Counted from the first letter of the stretch, positions 8,710 to 17,821 are shown. The stretch is 64,000 nt of DNA from Egibacteraceae bacterium (GCA_030447925.1 JAUJNX010000003.1:408933-472932); one strand, 5' to 3'. The notes: generated by a model from the sequence alone, not told the origin. Numbers and translations: made by a program.

Positions 8710-10704
8710 GTGGTTCTCGACGTGCGGCGGCTCCTGGAGCTGGTCGTGGACGGCACGGGCACGGGCCTGATCGTCGCCACGCCGGACCGGGCGGTCCTGT
8801 GGGCCAACCGCGCCCTCGCCGAGCTCGTCGGGATGGAGGGCGACCCCACCACCCAGGTCGCGCCCGCCGTGCTGCCGCGCCTGGCCGCCGCGCTGGGTCG
8901 CGAGGGCGCGGCGCTGGAGTGGCCGCGCGGCGCCGAGCGCCGCTGGGTCGACGTCCGCTGCCAGCCCCTGGCCGCCGACGCCGACGGCGTCCCGCTGCTG
9001 CTCTACGAGGTCATCGACGCCACGGACCTGCACCTGCGCGAGGAGGCCGCCCGCCGCCGCGAGCTGCGCGCCAACCGCCTGGAGGCGCTGGCCCGGGTCG
9101 GCATGTGGGAGTGGGAGCTGGCCACCGACACCGTCACCTGGTCCGACGAGCTGCTGGCGATGTTCGGGCTGCCGGCGGGCATGGCGCTGGACTACCTGGA
9201 GTACCGGTCGCTGCTGCACCCCGACGACGTGCCCCTCATCGAGGGCACCCTGCAGCGCGCGGTCGAGGCGGTCGAGCCGTTCACCTACACCCACCGCATG
9301 TACCTGGCGGACCGCATGACCATGCGGGTGTTCGAGTGCTTCGGCGAGGTCGTCGCCGACGCGGAGGGCAAGGCCACCCGGGTCCTGGGCACCGCCCACG
9401 ACATCACCGAGCAGCGCCGGATCCAGGCGGAGCTGGCCTACCAGGCGGAGCGCGACCCGCTCACCAGCCTGCCGAACCAGCGGGGCATCACCGCCCACCT
9501 GCGCGACTGCCTCGCCCGCGGGGCGCGTACGGGCGCGCTGCTGCTGGTCGGCATCGACGACTTCAAGTGCCTCAACGAGCGCCAGGGCGCCGAGGTCGCC
9601 GACGACGTGCTGCGCTGGCTGCCCGCGCAGCTGGTCCAGCACGGCCACCACGCCGCGCTCGTCGGGCGGCTCGGCGGCGACGAGTTCGCGCTCCACCTGG
9701 CCGACACCACCCCCGCCGAGGCGCTCGCCGCGGCGGAGGCGATCGTCGCGGGGGTGGCCGGGACCCCGTTCGCGGTCCGCGGCGGCCCGCTCGCCATCGG
9801 CGTCAGCGTCGGCGTGGCGCCCCTGCAGACCACGCCCGACACCGACACGCTGCTGGCCGAAGCCGACCACGCCCTGCGCCGCGCCAAGGCCGCCGGGAAG
9901 GGCCGCGCCGAGCTGTTCGACGCCGAGCAGCGCGGGCGCCTGCCCGCCCGGCCCAGCATCGTCCGCCGGCTCACCGACGCGATGGCGCACGGCGGGCTCC
10001 AGCTCCACGTGCAGCCGGTCCTGGACCTGCGCAGCCGCTCGGTCACGAGCTACGAGGTCCTGCTGCGCCTCCACGACGGGATCGACCCGCCGCTGGCGCC
10101 CCAGACGTTCCTGCGCCAGGTCGAGCGCGACGACCTCATCCTGCGCCTGGACCGCTGGGTGGTCGAGCAGGCCGTGGCGGCCATGTCCACGCGCGCGGGC
10201 CGCGGGCGGGGGCTGCGCCTGGAGGTCAACGTCTCGGTGCGGTCGCTGGCCGACCCATCCTTCGCCGACGACGTCATCGGCATGCTCAAGGCCGCCGACG
10301 TGGACCCGGGCCGACTGGGCCTGGAGATCCCCGAGCCGGCCTCCATCGCCAGCCCGGAGGTCGCCCGCCACCTGGCCGACCGGCTGTCGCGGGCCGGCTG
10401 CCGGTTCGTGCTCGACGACTTCAGCGCCGGCCTGGGCTCCTTCGTCCACCTCCAGCACCTGCCCTTCACCGCGGTGAAGGTCTCCGGCGCGTTCCTCCGC
10501 CAGTCGCAGTGGACCCTGGGCGACACCGTCCTCATCGAGTCGGTCGTCGCCGCGGCCCGCGGGCTGGGCATGCGCACCGTCGCCAAGGGCGTGGAGCGCG
10601 AGTCGCAGGTGGGCCACCTCGCCCGGCTCGGCGTCCACCGCGGCCAGGGGTTCCACCTCGGCTCCCCGCAACCCCTCCCGCGGCTGCTCGGCCCGCGCGG
10701 ATAA
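8710..10704 (+). CDS. PAS-PAS-GGDEF-EAL cyclic-di-GMP signalling protein
   Basis: A 664-aa protein with an excellent Shine-Dalgarno (AGGAGG at 8699-8704) before GTG 8710. Two PAS domains (about 8-115 and 127-235; the second has MWEWELATDTVTWSDELLAM) sense an unknown signal. The GGDEF domain (about 245-410) keeps an intact RLGGDEF active-site loop but has no RxxD inhibitory site before it. The EAL domain (about 420-664) reads YEVLLRL at the signature position and keeps LDDFSAG and the catalytic acidic positions, so both synthesis and hydrolysis of c-di-GMP are possible. No transmembrane segment is seen, so it is probably cytoplasmic. Confidence 0.9.
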   Translation: MVLDVRRLLELVVDGTGTGLIVATPDRAVLWANRALAELVGMEGDPTTQVAPAVLPRLAAALGREGAALEWPRGAERRWVDVRCQPLAADADGVPLLLYEVIDATDLHLREEAARRRELRANRLEALARVGMWEWELATDTVTWSDELLAMFGLPAGMALDYLEYRSLLHPDDVPLIEGTLQRAVEAVEPFTYTHRMYLADRMTMRVFECFGEVVADAEGKATRVLGTAHDITEQRRIQAELAYQAERDPLTSLPNQRGITAHLRDCLARGARTGALLLVGIDDFKCLNERQGAEVADDVLRWLPAQLVQHGHHAALVGRLGGDEFALHLADTTPAEALAAAEAIVAGVAGTPFAVRGGPLAIGVSVGVAPLQTTPDTDTLLAEADHALRRAKAAGKGRAELFDAEQRGRLPARPSIVRRLTDAMAHGGLQLHVQPVLDLRSRSVTSYEVLLRLHDGIDPPLAPQTFLRQVERDDLILRLDRWVVEQAVAAMSTRAGRGRGLRLEVNVSVRSLADPSFADDVIGMLKAADVDPGRLGLEIPEPASIASPEVARHLADRLSRAGCRFVLDDFSAGLGSFVHLQHLPFTAVKVSGAFLRQSQWTLGDTVLIESVVAAARGLGMRTVAKGVERESQVGHLARLGVHRGQGFHLGSPQPLPRLLGPRG

Positions 10705-10772
10705 CCACCTCGGCGCCGCCACCGATCCATGGTCAACTGACGCCCGTCCAGTTCGCCATCGAAAGGTCAGCG

Positions 10773-11234
10773 ATGCGCTCTGCCCGGTCGGCCGTCCTCG
10801 TCCTCCTCGTCGCCTGCTGCGTCCTAGGTCTCGCACCCGTCGCGCTGGCCGAGGAGACGATCGTCGTCACCGAGGTCACCACCGCGTTCGTGCCCACCGA
10901 CGCCCCGCCCGCCGGACCCTCGGTCGGGGACTCCTTCCGCTTCCGCGCCGACCTGCTCGTCGACGGGGCCCCGGCGGGCACCAGCGCCGGGCGCAGCGTC
11001 ACCATCGGCCAGGCGCCCGATGGCACCCTGACCGGCTACATCGTGGAGCGGCTGCACCTCCCCGGCGGGACGGTCGTGGCCTTCGGCGCCTACGACCAGT
11101 CGGCGCTGCTGGCGGGCGTCCCCCAGACCATCCAGGCCGTGGGGCTGGACGGTGACTACCGCGGGCGCAGCGGCACGCTCACCAACGCCCCCGTGCAGCA
11201 GGGCGTCGCCACGCTCACCCTGACGCTGCACTAG
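10773..11234 (+). CDS. Secreted allene-oxide-cyclase-barrel-like protein
   Basis: A 153-aa protein with a clear Sec signal peptide (MRSARSAVLVLLVACCVLGLAPVALA, cleaved after ALA). The mature part is beta-rich with SVGDSFRFRADLL, SVTIGQ, FGAYDQ and GDYRGRSGTL, a pattern seen in small actinobacterial proteins sharing the allene oxide cyclase/dirigent-type barrel. Those proteins have no established bacterial reaction. It lies 68 bp after the GGDEF-EAL gene on the same strand, and its last 20 bp overlap the 3' end of the convergent prmA. Confidence 0.65.
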   Translation: MRSARSAVLVLLVACCVLGLAPVALAEETIVVTEVTTAFVPTDAPPAGPSVGDSFRFRADLLVDGAPAGTSAGRSVTIGQAPDGTLTGYIVERLHLPGGTVVAFGAYDQSALLAGVPQTIQAVGLDGDYRGRSGTLTNAPVQQGVATLTLTLH

Positions 11235-12018
11235 CGCTGCGCCCGCCGGCCGGGGGGCGGCGGCCGACCAGCACGACCCACTCGCGGCCCGGACGGGCCA
11301 CGACGGGCAGGCCCGCCCGGTCGTAGGCGGCCCGCCCCTCGCCGGCCCGGGGGACGCTGACGCCCGAGGCGATCAGCGTCCCGCCCGGGGCCAGCCGGTC
11401 CACCAGGACCGCGCCCAGCGCCGCGTGGGTGTCGGTGTCCAGGTTCGCCACGACCACGTCGAAGGCGCCCCCGACCGTCTCCAGCGACCCGACGCGCAGG
11501 TCGACGTCCACGCCGTTGGCGGCGACGTTCTCGCGCGCGGACGCCACCGCCAGGGCGTCGGTGTCGACGGCCACGACGGGTGCCGCGCCCAGGCGGGCGG
11601 CCGCGATCGCGAGCACCCCGCTGCCGGTGCCGGCGTCCAGGACGGCGCGGCCGCGCAGGTCCAGCTCCTGCAGCGCCGCCAGGCAACCCGCCGTGGTCTC
11701 GTGGTGGCCGGTGCCGAAGGCGTAGCTGGGGTTGATGACGACCGCGCCGTCCCCCGCCGGGCGCCAGGGCGGGGTGACGGTGATCCCGCCGACGGTCACC
11801 GGCTCCAGCCCGCGCTTCCACTCCTCCAGCCAGTCGCGGTCCTCCACCGGCGACCAGGCGCCGTCGACGGGCAGGCCGTCGACCTTGCCCGGCAGGTAGA
11901 CGGTGACCTGCCCGCCCTCCTCGGCGATGCCGAGCAGGCCGGCGGCTTGCAGGGCGGCGAGGTGCCGGTTGACCTCGTCCAGGGTGCGCGCGGTGCGCAG
12001 CTGCCAGACCGGCGCCAT
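11215..12018 (-). CDS. prmA: Ribosomal protein L11 methyltransferase
   Basis: A 267-aa SAM-dependent methyltransferase. The PrmA signature YAFGTGHHETT precedes motif I (LDAGTGSGVLAIAA), and motif II/IV (VVANLDTDTHAALG) follows. The short N-terminal substrate-recognition domain (MAPVWQLRTARTLDEVN) is also of the PrmA type. PrmA trimethylates ribosomal protein L11 in the cytoplasm. Its ATG overlaps the stop of the upstream pyridoxamine-oxidase-like gene (ATGA), so the two are coupled. Confidence 0.85.
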   Translation of the reverse strand: MAPVWQLRTARTLDEVNRHLAALQAAGLLGIAEEGGQVTVYLPGKVDGLPVDGAWSPVEDRDWLEEWKRGLEPVTVGGITVTPPWRPAGDGAVVINPSYAFGTGHHETTAGCLAALQELDLRGRAVLDAGTGSGVLAIAAARLGAAPVVAVDTDALAVASARENVAANGVDVDLRVGSLETVGGAFDVVVANLDTDTHAALGAVLVDRLAPGGTLIASGVSVPRAGEGRAAYDRAGLPVVARPGREWVVLVGRRPPAGGRSASAASG

Positions 12019-12841
12019 CAGTCGGGCAGGACCAGGGCGCCGGTGCGCGCCGGCGGCACCGGGGCCTCGCCGCGGACGCCGTCGGTCCACCAGCGCGCCC
12101 GGCGGGGGTGCAGCGACGGGCCGGGGCCGACGGTGCCGGCCAGCGCCAACCCCGCCACCGGCCCGGGCCCATCGGGGGTGGGGACCTCGACCGCCGCGGT
12201 CACGTCGACGCCGGCGGGCAGCCGCGCCCCGCCGGCCAGGGTGAGGCCGAACCCCGCCGACCAGGCCGCCGGGGTGACCACGAGCCCGCCGGCCCCGGCG
12301 GTCAGCAGGACCACGTCGCGCGCGCCCGCCAGGCCCCGGCGGACCTCCGGCGGGACGACGGTCGGCAGGGCCGGCGCGACCCCCGGCGGCGGCGTCGGGG
12401 AGGTCACCGTCCGCACCCGGCCCAGGGCGACGCGGGCGACCACCCGGTCGCGGGGCAGCAGCTTCTCCGGCGCCGCTGCGGCGCGTGGCGGAGCCAGGCG
12501 GGCAGGCGCCCTGCGTGGCGCAGCGCCAGCGCCGCGCCGGCCGCCAGCACGGTGGGGGCGTGCAGGACCAGGCCGAGGGGGTCGGCGGGGGAGTACACGC
12601 GCGCGTTGCCGACCGCGACCACGGCGCCCCGGTCCGCCGCGGCGGGCAGGACGACCGCGCAGCCGGGCTGGCGGTCCAGGGCCGCGGCCAGGCCGTCGCC
12701 GGCGGGGGCGGCGACCCACAGCGCCTCGCCGTCGAACCAGGCGGGGGCGGGCACCACGTCGGGCGCCGCACCCCGGCGGCCCGGCAGCGCCACGAGGCAC
12801 CGCGAGGCCGCCGCGAGCGCCGCCCGGTCGGATCCTTCCAC
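12018..12841 (-). CDS. Conserved protein resembling a PNPOx/F420-type split-barrel (one frameshift)
   Basis: GTG 12841 follows GGAGGCG. The N-terminal half (RCLVALPGRRGAAP ... WFDGEALWVAAPAGDG ... GCAVVLPAAADRGAVVAVG) has the strand pattern of pyridoxamine-5'-phosphate-oxidase-like split barrels. The C-terminal half (LPRDRVVARVALGRVRTV ... GARDVVLLTAGAGGLVVTPA) is in another frame that meets the first near 12470-12490, so an indel is likely. Restored length is about 274 aa. Ligand and reaction are unknown; the fold assignment is only moderate. Coupled to prmA. Confidence 0.5.
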
Positions 12842-12890
12842 TCCGCCTCCTCGCTAGGCTCGGCAGCCCACGCTACAGGAGCGCTCCCCG

Positions 12891-13262
12891 ATGTCCTTCG
12901 TCGCGATCAACGTCCTCGCCGTCCCCCCGGCCATGCGCACCGAGCTGGAGCGGCGGTTCGCCAACCGCGCCGGCGAGGTGGACAAGATGGACGGCTTCCA
13001 GCACTTCGAGCTGCTCCGCCCGGTCGAGGGCCAGGACGCCTACCTCGTCTACACGCGCTGGGACTCCCGCGCGTCGTTCGAGGCCTGGACCGCCTCGCCC
13101 GCGTTCGGGCAGGGCCACGCGCAGGCGTCCGCGCGGGGGCCGGCCGCCACCGGGGCGACCCTGTGGACCTTCGAGATCGCCGAGGCGCGCAGCGCCGACC
13201 CGGTGCCCGCCGACGACGACGCCCCCCTGGCCCCGGTCGTGCCGCTGCGCTCCACCGACTAG
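12891..13262 (+). CDS. Heme-degrading monooxygenase, IsdG/MhuD type (ABM fold)
   Basis: A 123-aa protein with SD CAGGAG before ATG 12891. It starts MSFVAINVLAVPP and carries FELLRPVEGQDAYLVYTRW, very like mycobacterial MhuD. N7, W66 and H76 fall at the positions of the Asn/Trp/His catalytic triad of IsdG-family enzymes, which open the heme ring oxidatively to release iron. It would act in the cytoplasm. It converges with and overlaps (4 bp) the tspO homologue, another tetrapyrrole-linked protein. Confidence 0.8.
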   Translation: MSFVAINVLAVPPAMRTELERRFANRAGEVDKMDGFQHFELLRPVEGQDAYLVYTRWDSRASFEAWTASPAFGQGHAQASARGPAATGATLWTFEIAEARSADPVPADDDAPLAPVVPLRSTD

Positions 13263-13831
13263 CGCAGCGTCGGGCGGTTGCGACGCCAGACGGACACCGT
13301 GAGCGCGGCGGCGAACGTCACCCAGGCCAGGTAGGGGACCAGCAGGGCCGCCGCCGTGCGGTGGCGGCGGGCGAAGGCCGCGATGGTCGCGGCGATCGCG
13401 ACCCACAGCACCGCGATCTCGACCACCGCCCACGCGGGCCGGCGCAGGCCGAAGAACACCAGCGACCAGGCGGCGTTCAGCAGCAGCTGCGCGCCGTACA
13501 GGCGCAGGGCCGGGTCCGCCAGCGGTGACCGGCTGGCACCCGGACGGGCGGGCGCTGCGCGCCAGACCAGCCAGGCGGCGACCGCCTGGGCCGCGTACAG
13601 CACGGTCCAGGCGGGGCCGAAGGCGCTCCTCGGCGGGGTCCACGGCGGCTTGTCGAGCCGGTCGTACCAGCCGCCGGGCCCCACCGCCGGGTAGGTCGTG
13701 CCCGCACCGGTGGCCGCGGCGGCCGCGGCCGCGGCGAGCGACACCACCAGCCCGGCCAGCGCCCGGCGGGGCGGTGGGGGCGCGGCGAGGAACCCGGGCG
13801 CCCCGCCGCCCATCGCGGTCGCGGGGCTCAC
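13259..13831 (-). CDS. tspO: TspO/MBR-family membrane protein
   Basis: A 190-aa protein with five hydrophobic helices and the family signature GGWYDRLDKPPWTPP, plus LLLNAAWSLVFFGLRRP (the W/FFGL region) and VPYLAWVTFAAAL. TspO proteins bind and in some cases degrade porphyrins, and are linked to photo-oxidative stress in bacteria. The N-terminal 25 residues are Pro-rich and may be over-extended. It is probably co-transcribed with the dienelactone-hydrolase gene (4-bp overlap) and converges on the heme-degrading enzyme gene. Confidence 0.9.
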   Translation of the reverse strand: MSPATAMGGGAPGFLAAPPPPRRALAGLVVSLAAAAAAAATGAGTTYPAVGPGGWYDRLDKPPWTPPRSAFGPAWTVLYAAQAVAAWLVWRAAPARPGASRSPLADPALRLYGAQLLLNAAWSLVFFGLRRPAWAVVEIAVLWVAIAATIAAFARRHRTAAALLVPYLAWVTFAAALTVSVWRRNRPTLR

Positions 13832-14571
13832 GCCCCACCCTCCGGGGCGTGGGCGGACGGGGTGGGCGCCGCCGGGCCCGGGGCGGGGTGGAGCCGCTCG
13901 GCGAAGAAGGCGAGCATCCGCCGCCAGGCGTCCTCGGCCGCCTCCTCCACGTAGCCCGCGGCGGGGACGCGGTCGGCCACGAACGCCGGGACGGACCGGT
14001 TGACGAAGCCGTGGCCCGCCCCCGGGTACACGCGCACGTCGTGGTCGACCCCCAGCTCGGTGAGCCAGCGCTCCAGGCGCTCAGCGTGGGGGAGCAGGCG
14101 CCGGTCCTCCGCCCCGAACGACGCGACCACGGGGCAGGTCCCCTCCACCGCGGACCGGTCCTCGGGCACCTGGCCGTAGTTGACGCCGGACACCGCGAAC
14201 CGGTGGGCGACCCCCGCGGCCAGGGCGGAGCCGCCGCTCATGCAGAAGCCGACCACCCCGATCCGGTCGCCGTCGACGTCGGGGCGGCCCGCCAGCCAGT
14301 CGCGCAGCCCGCCGATCCGCGCCGCGGTTCTCCGGCCGCCGTTGCGGAACGCGTCGGTCACCGTGCGCGCGATGCACAGCGGGCGCGGACCGCCGCTGAA
14401 CAGGTCCGGCGCCAGGACCGCGTAACCCTCGTCGACGAAGCGGCGGCCGATCCGCCGGATGTCGGCGTTCAGGCCGACGGCCTCGTGCAAGACGATCACG
14501 GCGGGGAACGGTCCGGTCCCCGCCGGGAGCTGCAGCTCCGCCGCCAGCCCCTCCACCCGCACCCGCTGCAT
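13828..14571 (-). CDS. Dienelactone hydrolase family alpha/beta-hydrolase
   Basis: A 247-aa cytoplasmic enzyme. The nucleophile elbow carries Cys (VVGFCMSGGSALA), typical of dienelactone hydrolases, with the acid near ASFGAEDRRL and the His in YPGAGHGFVNR. VIVLHEAVGLN supplies the Glu that activates the cysteine. Members hydrolyse cyclic lactones or other esters; the actual substrate is not evident. Start ATG 14571; its end overlaps the tspO start by 4 bp. Confidence 0.8.
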   Translation of the reverse strand: MQRVRVEGLAAELQLPAGTGPFPAVIVLHEAVGLNADIRRIGRRFVDEGYAVLAPDLFSGGPRPLCIARTVTDAFRNGGRRTAARIGGLRDWLAGRPDVDGDRIGVVGFCMSGGSALAAGVAHRFAVSGVNYGQVPEDRSAVEGTCPVVASFGAEDRRLLPHAERLERWLTELGVDHDVRVYPGAGHGFVNRSVPAFVADRVPAAGYVEEAAEDAWRRMLAFFAERLHPAPGPAAPTPSAHAPEGGA

Positions 14572-14660
14572 CCCCGGACCCTCCCTGGTCGCGCCGACGG
14601 TCCCGGTCTACCCTCCCGCGGTCCCCGGCACCGGTGCGAACCGCGCGCGCCGCGGTGAGC

Positions 14661-14666
14661 TAGCGT
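14661..14666 (+). promoter_or_regulatory. -10 box (TAGCGT), probable leaderless promoter
   Basis: TAGCGT ends 8 nt before the ATG at 14675, with no Shine-Dalgarno between. The spacing matches other genes in this window that appear to be transcribed from the start codon. Confidence 0.35.
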
Positions 14667-14674
14667 GCCCCGCC

Positions 14675-15487
14675 ATGCAGGCACGGGCGAGCATCGACGG
14701 CGTGGTGACCCCCCTGGCGGAAGCGCGGATCCCGGTCACCGACCAGGGCGTCGCCCGCGGGGACGGCGGGTTCGAGACCGTGGGGGTCTGGGACGGCCGC
14801 CCGTTCCGGCTGGACGACCACCTGCGCCGCCTGGCCGGGACCCTCGCGGCCATCGGCCTGCCGCCCGCCGACCTGGCCGGCCTGCGGGCCGAGGCGCTGC
14901 GCCTGCTCGAGGGCTGGGAGGGCGACGGCGCCCTGCGCTGCTACCTGACCGCGTCCGGCACGCGCATCCTCACGTTGTCACCGCCGCCCGAGCGTCCCGG
15001 GGTCCGCCACCTGGTCCCGCTGCCCGCACCGTGGATCCGGCCCGTTGGCACCTACGCGCTGGCGGGGGCCAAGACCATGAGCTACCTGCCGAACATGGCC
15101 GCGACGCGGGCCGCCGCGGCCGCGGGCGGTGACGACGCGCTGCTGGTGTCGCTGGAGGGCACCGTGCTGGAGGGCCCGACGTTCGCCGTGCTGTGGGTCG
15201 ACGGCGACGTCGTGCGCGCGCCGGCGGTCGAGCTGGGCATCGTGGACTCGATCAGCCGGCGCACCGTCCTGGCGGCGGCGGGCGCCGCGGGGATGGAGGT
15301 CCGCACCGGCGCCCATCCCCTGGCCGACCTCGCCCGCGCGTCGGAGTTCCTGGTCTGCTCCTCGGTGCGCGACGTGCTGGCGGTCGCCAGGGTCGGGAAC
15401 CTCGTGCTCGACGGCCCCACGCCGGTCCGCGACCTGCTGTCCAAGGCCCTGACCGCCGCCCGCCGCGGGACGGCGGCGGGCGCCTAG
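14675..15487 (+). CDS. Fold-type IV PLP enzyme (aminodeoxychorismate lyase/aminotransferase class IV)
   Basis: A 270-aa protein. ARIPVTDQGVARGDGGFET is the class IV entry motif, the PLP lysine is in LAGAKTMSYLPNM, and LVSLEGTVLEGPTFAVLWV matches the cofactor-phosphate region. The family includes PabC (folate pathway lyase), D-amino acid transaminase and branched-chain transaminase. Length and motifs cannot separate them, although PabC-like is reasonable because a clear ilvE is present elsewhere. The stop TAG (15485-15487) is part of the CTAG into which the first insertion sequence is joined. Confidence 0.8.
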   Translation: MQARASIDGVVTPLAEARIPVTDQGVARGDGGFETVGVWDGRPFRLDDHLRRLAGTLAAIGLPPADLAGLRAEALRLLEGWEGDGALRCYLTASGTRILTLSPPPERPGVRHLVPLPAPWIRPVGTYALAGAKTMSYLPNMAATRAAAAAGGDDALLVSLEGTVLEGPTFAVLWVDGDVVRAPAVELGIVDSISRRTVLAAAGAAGMEVRTGAHPLADLARASEFLVCSSVRDVLAVARVGNLVLDGPTPVRDLLSKALTAARRGTAAGA

Positions 15488-16563
15488 GGCGTGTCTGACG
15501 GAGGTGGTTGCGCGGGTTTGGGGGTGGGGGCCGGTAGACCGGCGGCATGCAGAGTCGTCATGATCTTTCGGATGCGGAGTGGGCGGTGATCGAGCCGTTG
15601 CTGCCGGATGCCACGCCGCGGCGGGGGGGCCGGTGGCGGGATCACCGGCAGGTGGTCAACGGGGTGGTGTGGCGGGCCCGGACGGGGTGTCCGTGGCGGG
15701 ACTTGCCGCCTGGGTATGGGCCGTGGCAGACGGTGTATGAGCGGCATCGCCGCTGGTCTGGCGACGGGACGTGGGAGCGGGTGCTGGACGGGTTGCGGGT
15801 CGGCTGTGACGCCGGGGAGGGCGAGTGGACGGTGGGGATCGACTCGACGGTGGTGCGGGCGCATCAGCACGCCGCCGGCGCCCGCCACGCCCCGCCCGCC
15901 GACGTGCCCGCCGCCCGGCTGGTCGGCGTGCTGGAGGGTGTGGCGGGACCCTCCGGTCCCACAGGGGGCGCTACCGAATCACAACGATCCGCCGCCTGAC
16001 CGCACTGACGGTGACGTTGGTGACCGCCGGTCGCGGCGGCGGGCGGATCGGGAGGGGATCGGGCGGTCCCGCGGCGGGCTGAGCACCAAGATCCATCTGC
16101 TGGCCGACGCCCGCGCCAGGCCGCTGGCCAGGGTCACCACCGCCGGCCAGCGCGGCGACGCGCTGGCCGCCGGGCCGCTGCTGGACCGGCTCAAGGTCCG
16201 CCGGCCAGGGCGGGGCCGCCCGCGGACCCGGCCGGGCCGGCTGCTGGGCGACAAGGCCTACTCCAACCGGGCGCTACGCGCCCAGCTGCGCCGCCGGCGC
16301 GTCCGGGCGGTGATCCCCGAACCGGCCGACCAGCAGGCCAACCGGCGCCGCCGCGGCAGCACCGGCGGCCGCCCTCCCGTCTTTGACGCCCAGGTCTACA
16401 AGCAGCGCAACAGCACCGAGCGGTGCGTCAACAAGATCAAGGCCTACCGGGCGGTCGCGATGCGCACCGACAAACGCCTGTACGTCTTCGAAGGCACCAT
16501 CGACGTCGCCTCCATGCGCATCTGGACCCGCGACCTCACCCGCCACCATCCGTCAGACACGCT
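15488..16563 (+). mobile_element. IS-A: IS5-family insertion sequence (IS427-like), complete
   Basis: A 1076-bp element bounded by CTAG on both sides (15484-15487 and 16564-16567), as expected for the YTAR target duplication of IS5-type elements. Terminal inverted repeats are GGCGTGTCTGACGGA at the left and AGCGTGTCTGACGGA (read inward) at the right, 14 of 15 matching. It carries one transposase in two overlapping frames. Confidence 0.9.
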
Positions 16564-16567
16564 CTAG
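15547..16567 (+). CDS. IS5-family transposase of IS-A, orfA/orfB with frameshift
   Basis: OrfA (15547-15999) contains the N-terminal DUF4096-type domain (GGRWRDHRQVVNGVVWRARTG) and the first catalytic Asp (GIDSTVVRAHQHAAG). The second frame, running to the TAG at 16565-16567, supplies the second Asp (LLGDKAYSNRALR) and the Glu (NSTERCVNKIKAYR). The frames overlap around ACAGGGGGCGCTACC near 15960-15975. The same arrangement occurs in IS-B, so the shift is probably programmed rather than an error. The stop lies in the flanking CTAG. Predicted cut-and-paste DDE transposase. Confidence 0.85.
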
Positions 16568-17571
16568 GGCGTGTCTGGTGACTGCTGGGTGAGGTCACGG
16601 GTCCAGATTCGGATCGAGGCGACGTCGACGGTGCCGTCGTAGATGTGGGTGCGCTTGTCGGTGCGCATCGCCACGGCCCGGTGACCCTTGATCTTGTTGA
16701 CGCACCGCTCGGTGGTGTTGCGCTGTCGGTAGGCGACCGGGTCGAGGCGGGTGGTCGGCCGCCGGTCGATCCGCGCCGCCGCCGGCTGGCGGTCTGGTCG
16801 GCGGGTTCGGCGATCACCGCCCGCACCTTGCGGCGGGACAGCGCGACGCGGATCGCCCGGCTGGAGTAGGCCTTGTCGCCCAACAGCCTGCCCGGCCGGG
16901 TCCGCGGACGGCCCGGCCCGGCCCGGGCGATCCGCAGCCGGCCCATCAGCGGCGCGCAGACGAGGCTGTCGCCGCGCTGACCGGCGGTGGTCACCCTGGC
17001 CAGTGGCCGGGACCGCAGGTCGGCCAGCAGGTGGATCTTGGTGGTCAACCCGCCGCGGGACCGCCCGATCGCCTCCCGATCCCGCCGTGGCGGCAACCGA
17101 CCGTCACCGCGGTCACCGCCGGTAGGTTCCGGCGGCCGGTTCTTGTGATTCGGTAGCGCCCCCTGTGTGACCCCAGGGTCGGGCCACACCCTCCAGCACA
17201 CCGGCCAGCCGGGCGGCGGGCGGGGCATGGCGGGCGCCGGCGGCGTGCTGGTGGGCTCGCACGACGGTGGAGTCGATCCCCACCGTCCAGATGTTCTCGC
17301 CCTGGTCACAGCCGGTCCGCAGCCCGTCCAGCACCCGCCTCCCATGTCCCGTACGCCGACCAGCGGCGATGCCGGTAGTACACCGCCTTCCACGGCCCGT
17401 ACACCGCCGGCAGGTCACACCACGGCGCCCCGGTCCGCACGCGCCACAACACCCCGTTGACCACCCCCCGGTGATCACCCCACCGCAGACCCCGCCGCCG
17501 CCGGCCCCGGTCGGGCAGCAACGGCTCCAGCAGCACCCACTCCGCGTCGTCAGGTCATGACGATCCTGCAT
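16564..17571 (-). pseudogene. IS-B transposase, interrupted by several frameshifts
   Basis: Pieces in different frames together give an IS427-like transposase: LLEPLLPDRG and WGDHRGVVNGVLWRVRTG near the N-terminus, VGIDSTVVRAHQHAAG (first Asp), LLGDKAYSSRAIR (second Asp), then a frame change to YRQRNTTERCVNKIKG (Glu) and MRTDKRTHIYDG. Beyond the orfA/orfB shift shared with IS-A, at least two further shifts are needed. It is therefore either decayed or affected by sequencing indels. The probable stop again lies in the flanking CTAG. Confidence 0.7.
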
Positions 17572-17630
17572 GCCCCGGGTCTACCGGCCGCCACCCCCAA
17601 AACCCCGCAACCCCAACTACCAGACACGCT
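16568..17630 (-). mobile_element. IS-B: IS5-family insertion sequence, opposite orientation
   Basis: A 1063-bp element abutting IS-A, sharing the CTAG at 16564-16567 and ending at CTAG 17631-17634. Ends read inward: GGCGTGTCTGGT at the left and AGCGTGTCTGGT at the right. Its transposase is on the minus strand and is related to, but clearly distinct from, that of IS-A. Confidence 0.85.
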
Positions 17631-17725
17631 CTAGCCCGCCGCGGCGGACTGCTCGTCTCGGGCAGGATGCGCTTAGAGGGGCACGCCGCCGCCCGCGTCC
17701 ACCACGACCTCGACGCGGTCATCCC

Positions 17726-17821
17726 TCACCGCAGCCCCAGGGCCTCGGACAGCAGCAGCACGAGCATCACGATCATGATGCCGAACAGGACCCGCACCGC
17801 CGCCCGCCAGATCCCGCTCAC
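17726..17821 (-). CDS. Predicted 31-aa single-pass membrane peptide
   Basis: GTG 17821 is preceded by TGAGGAGCACCG, a good ribosome binding site. It reads MSGIWRAAVRVL then a hydrophobic run FGIMIVMLVLLL and ends SEALGLR. One transmembrane helix is predicted. It lies 108 bp downstream of the histidine kinase on the same strand, inside the IS-bounded segment. No family recognised; it could be an accessory to the kinase or chance. The 90 bp between it and the IS-B boundary hold nothing I can identify. Confidence 0.4.
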   Translation of the reverse strand: MSGIWRAAVRVLFGIMIVMLVLLLSEALGLR

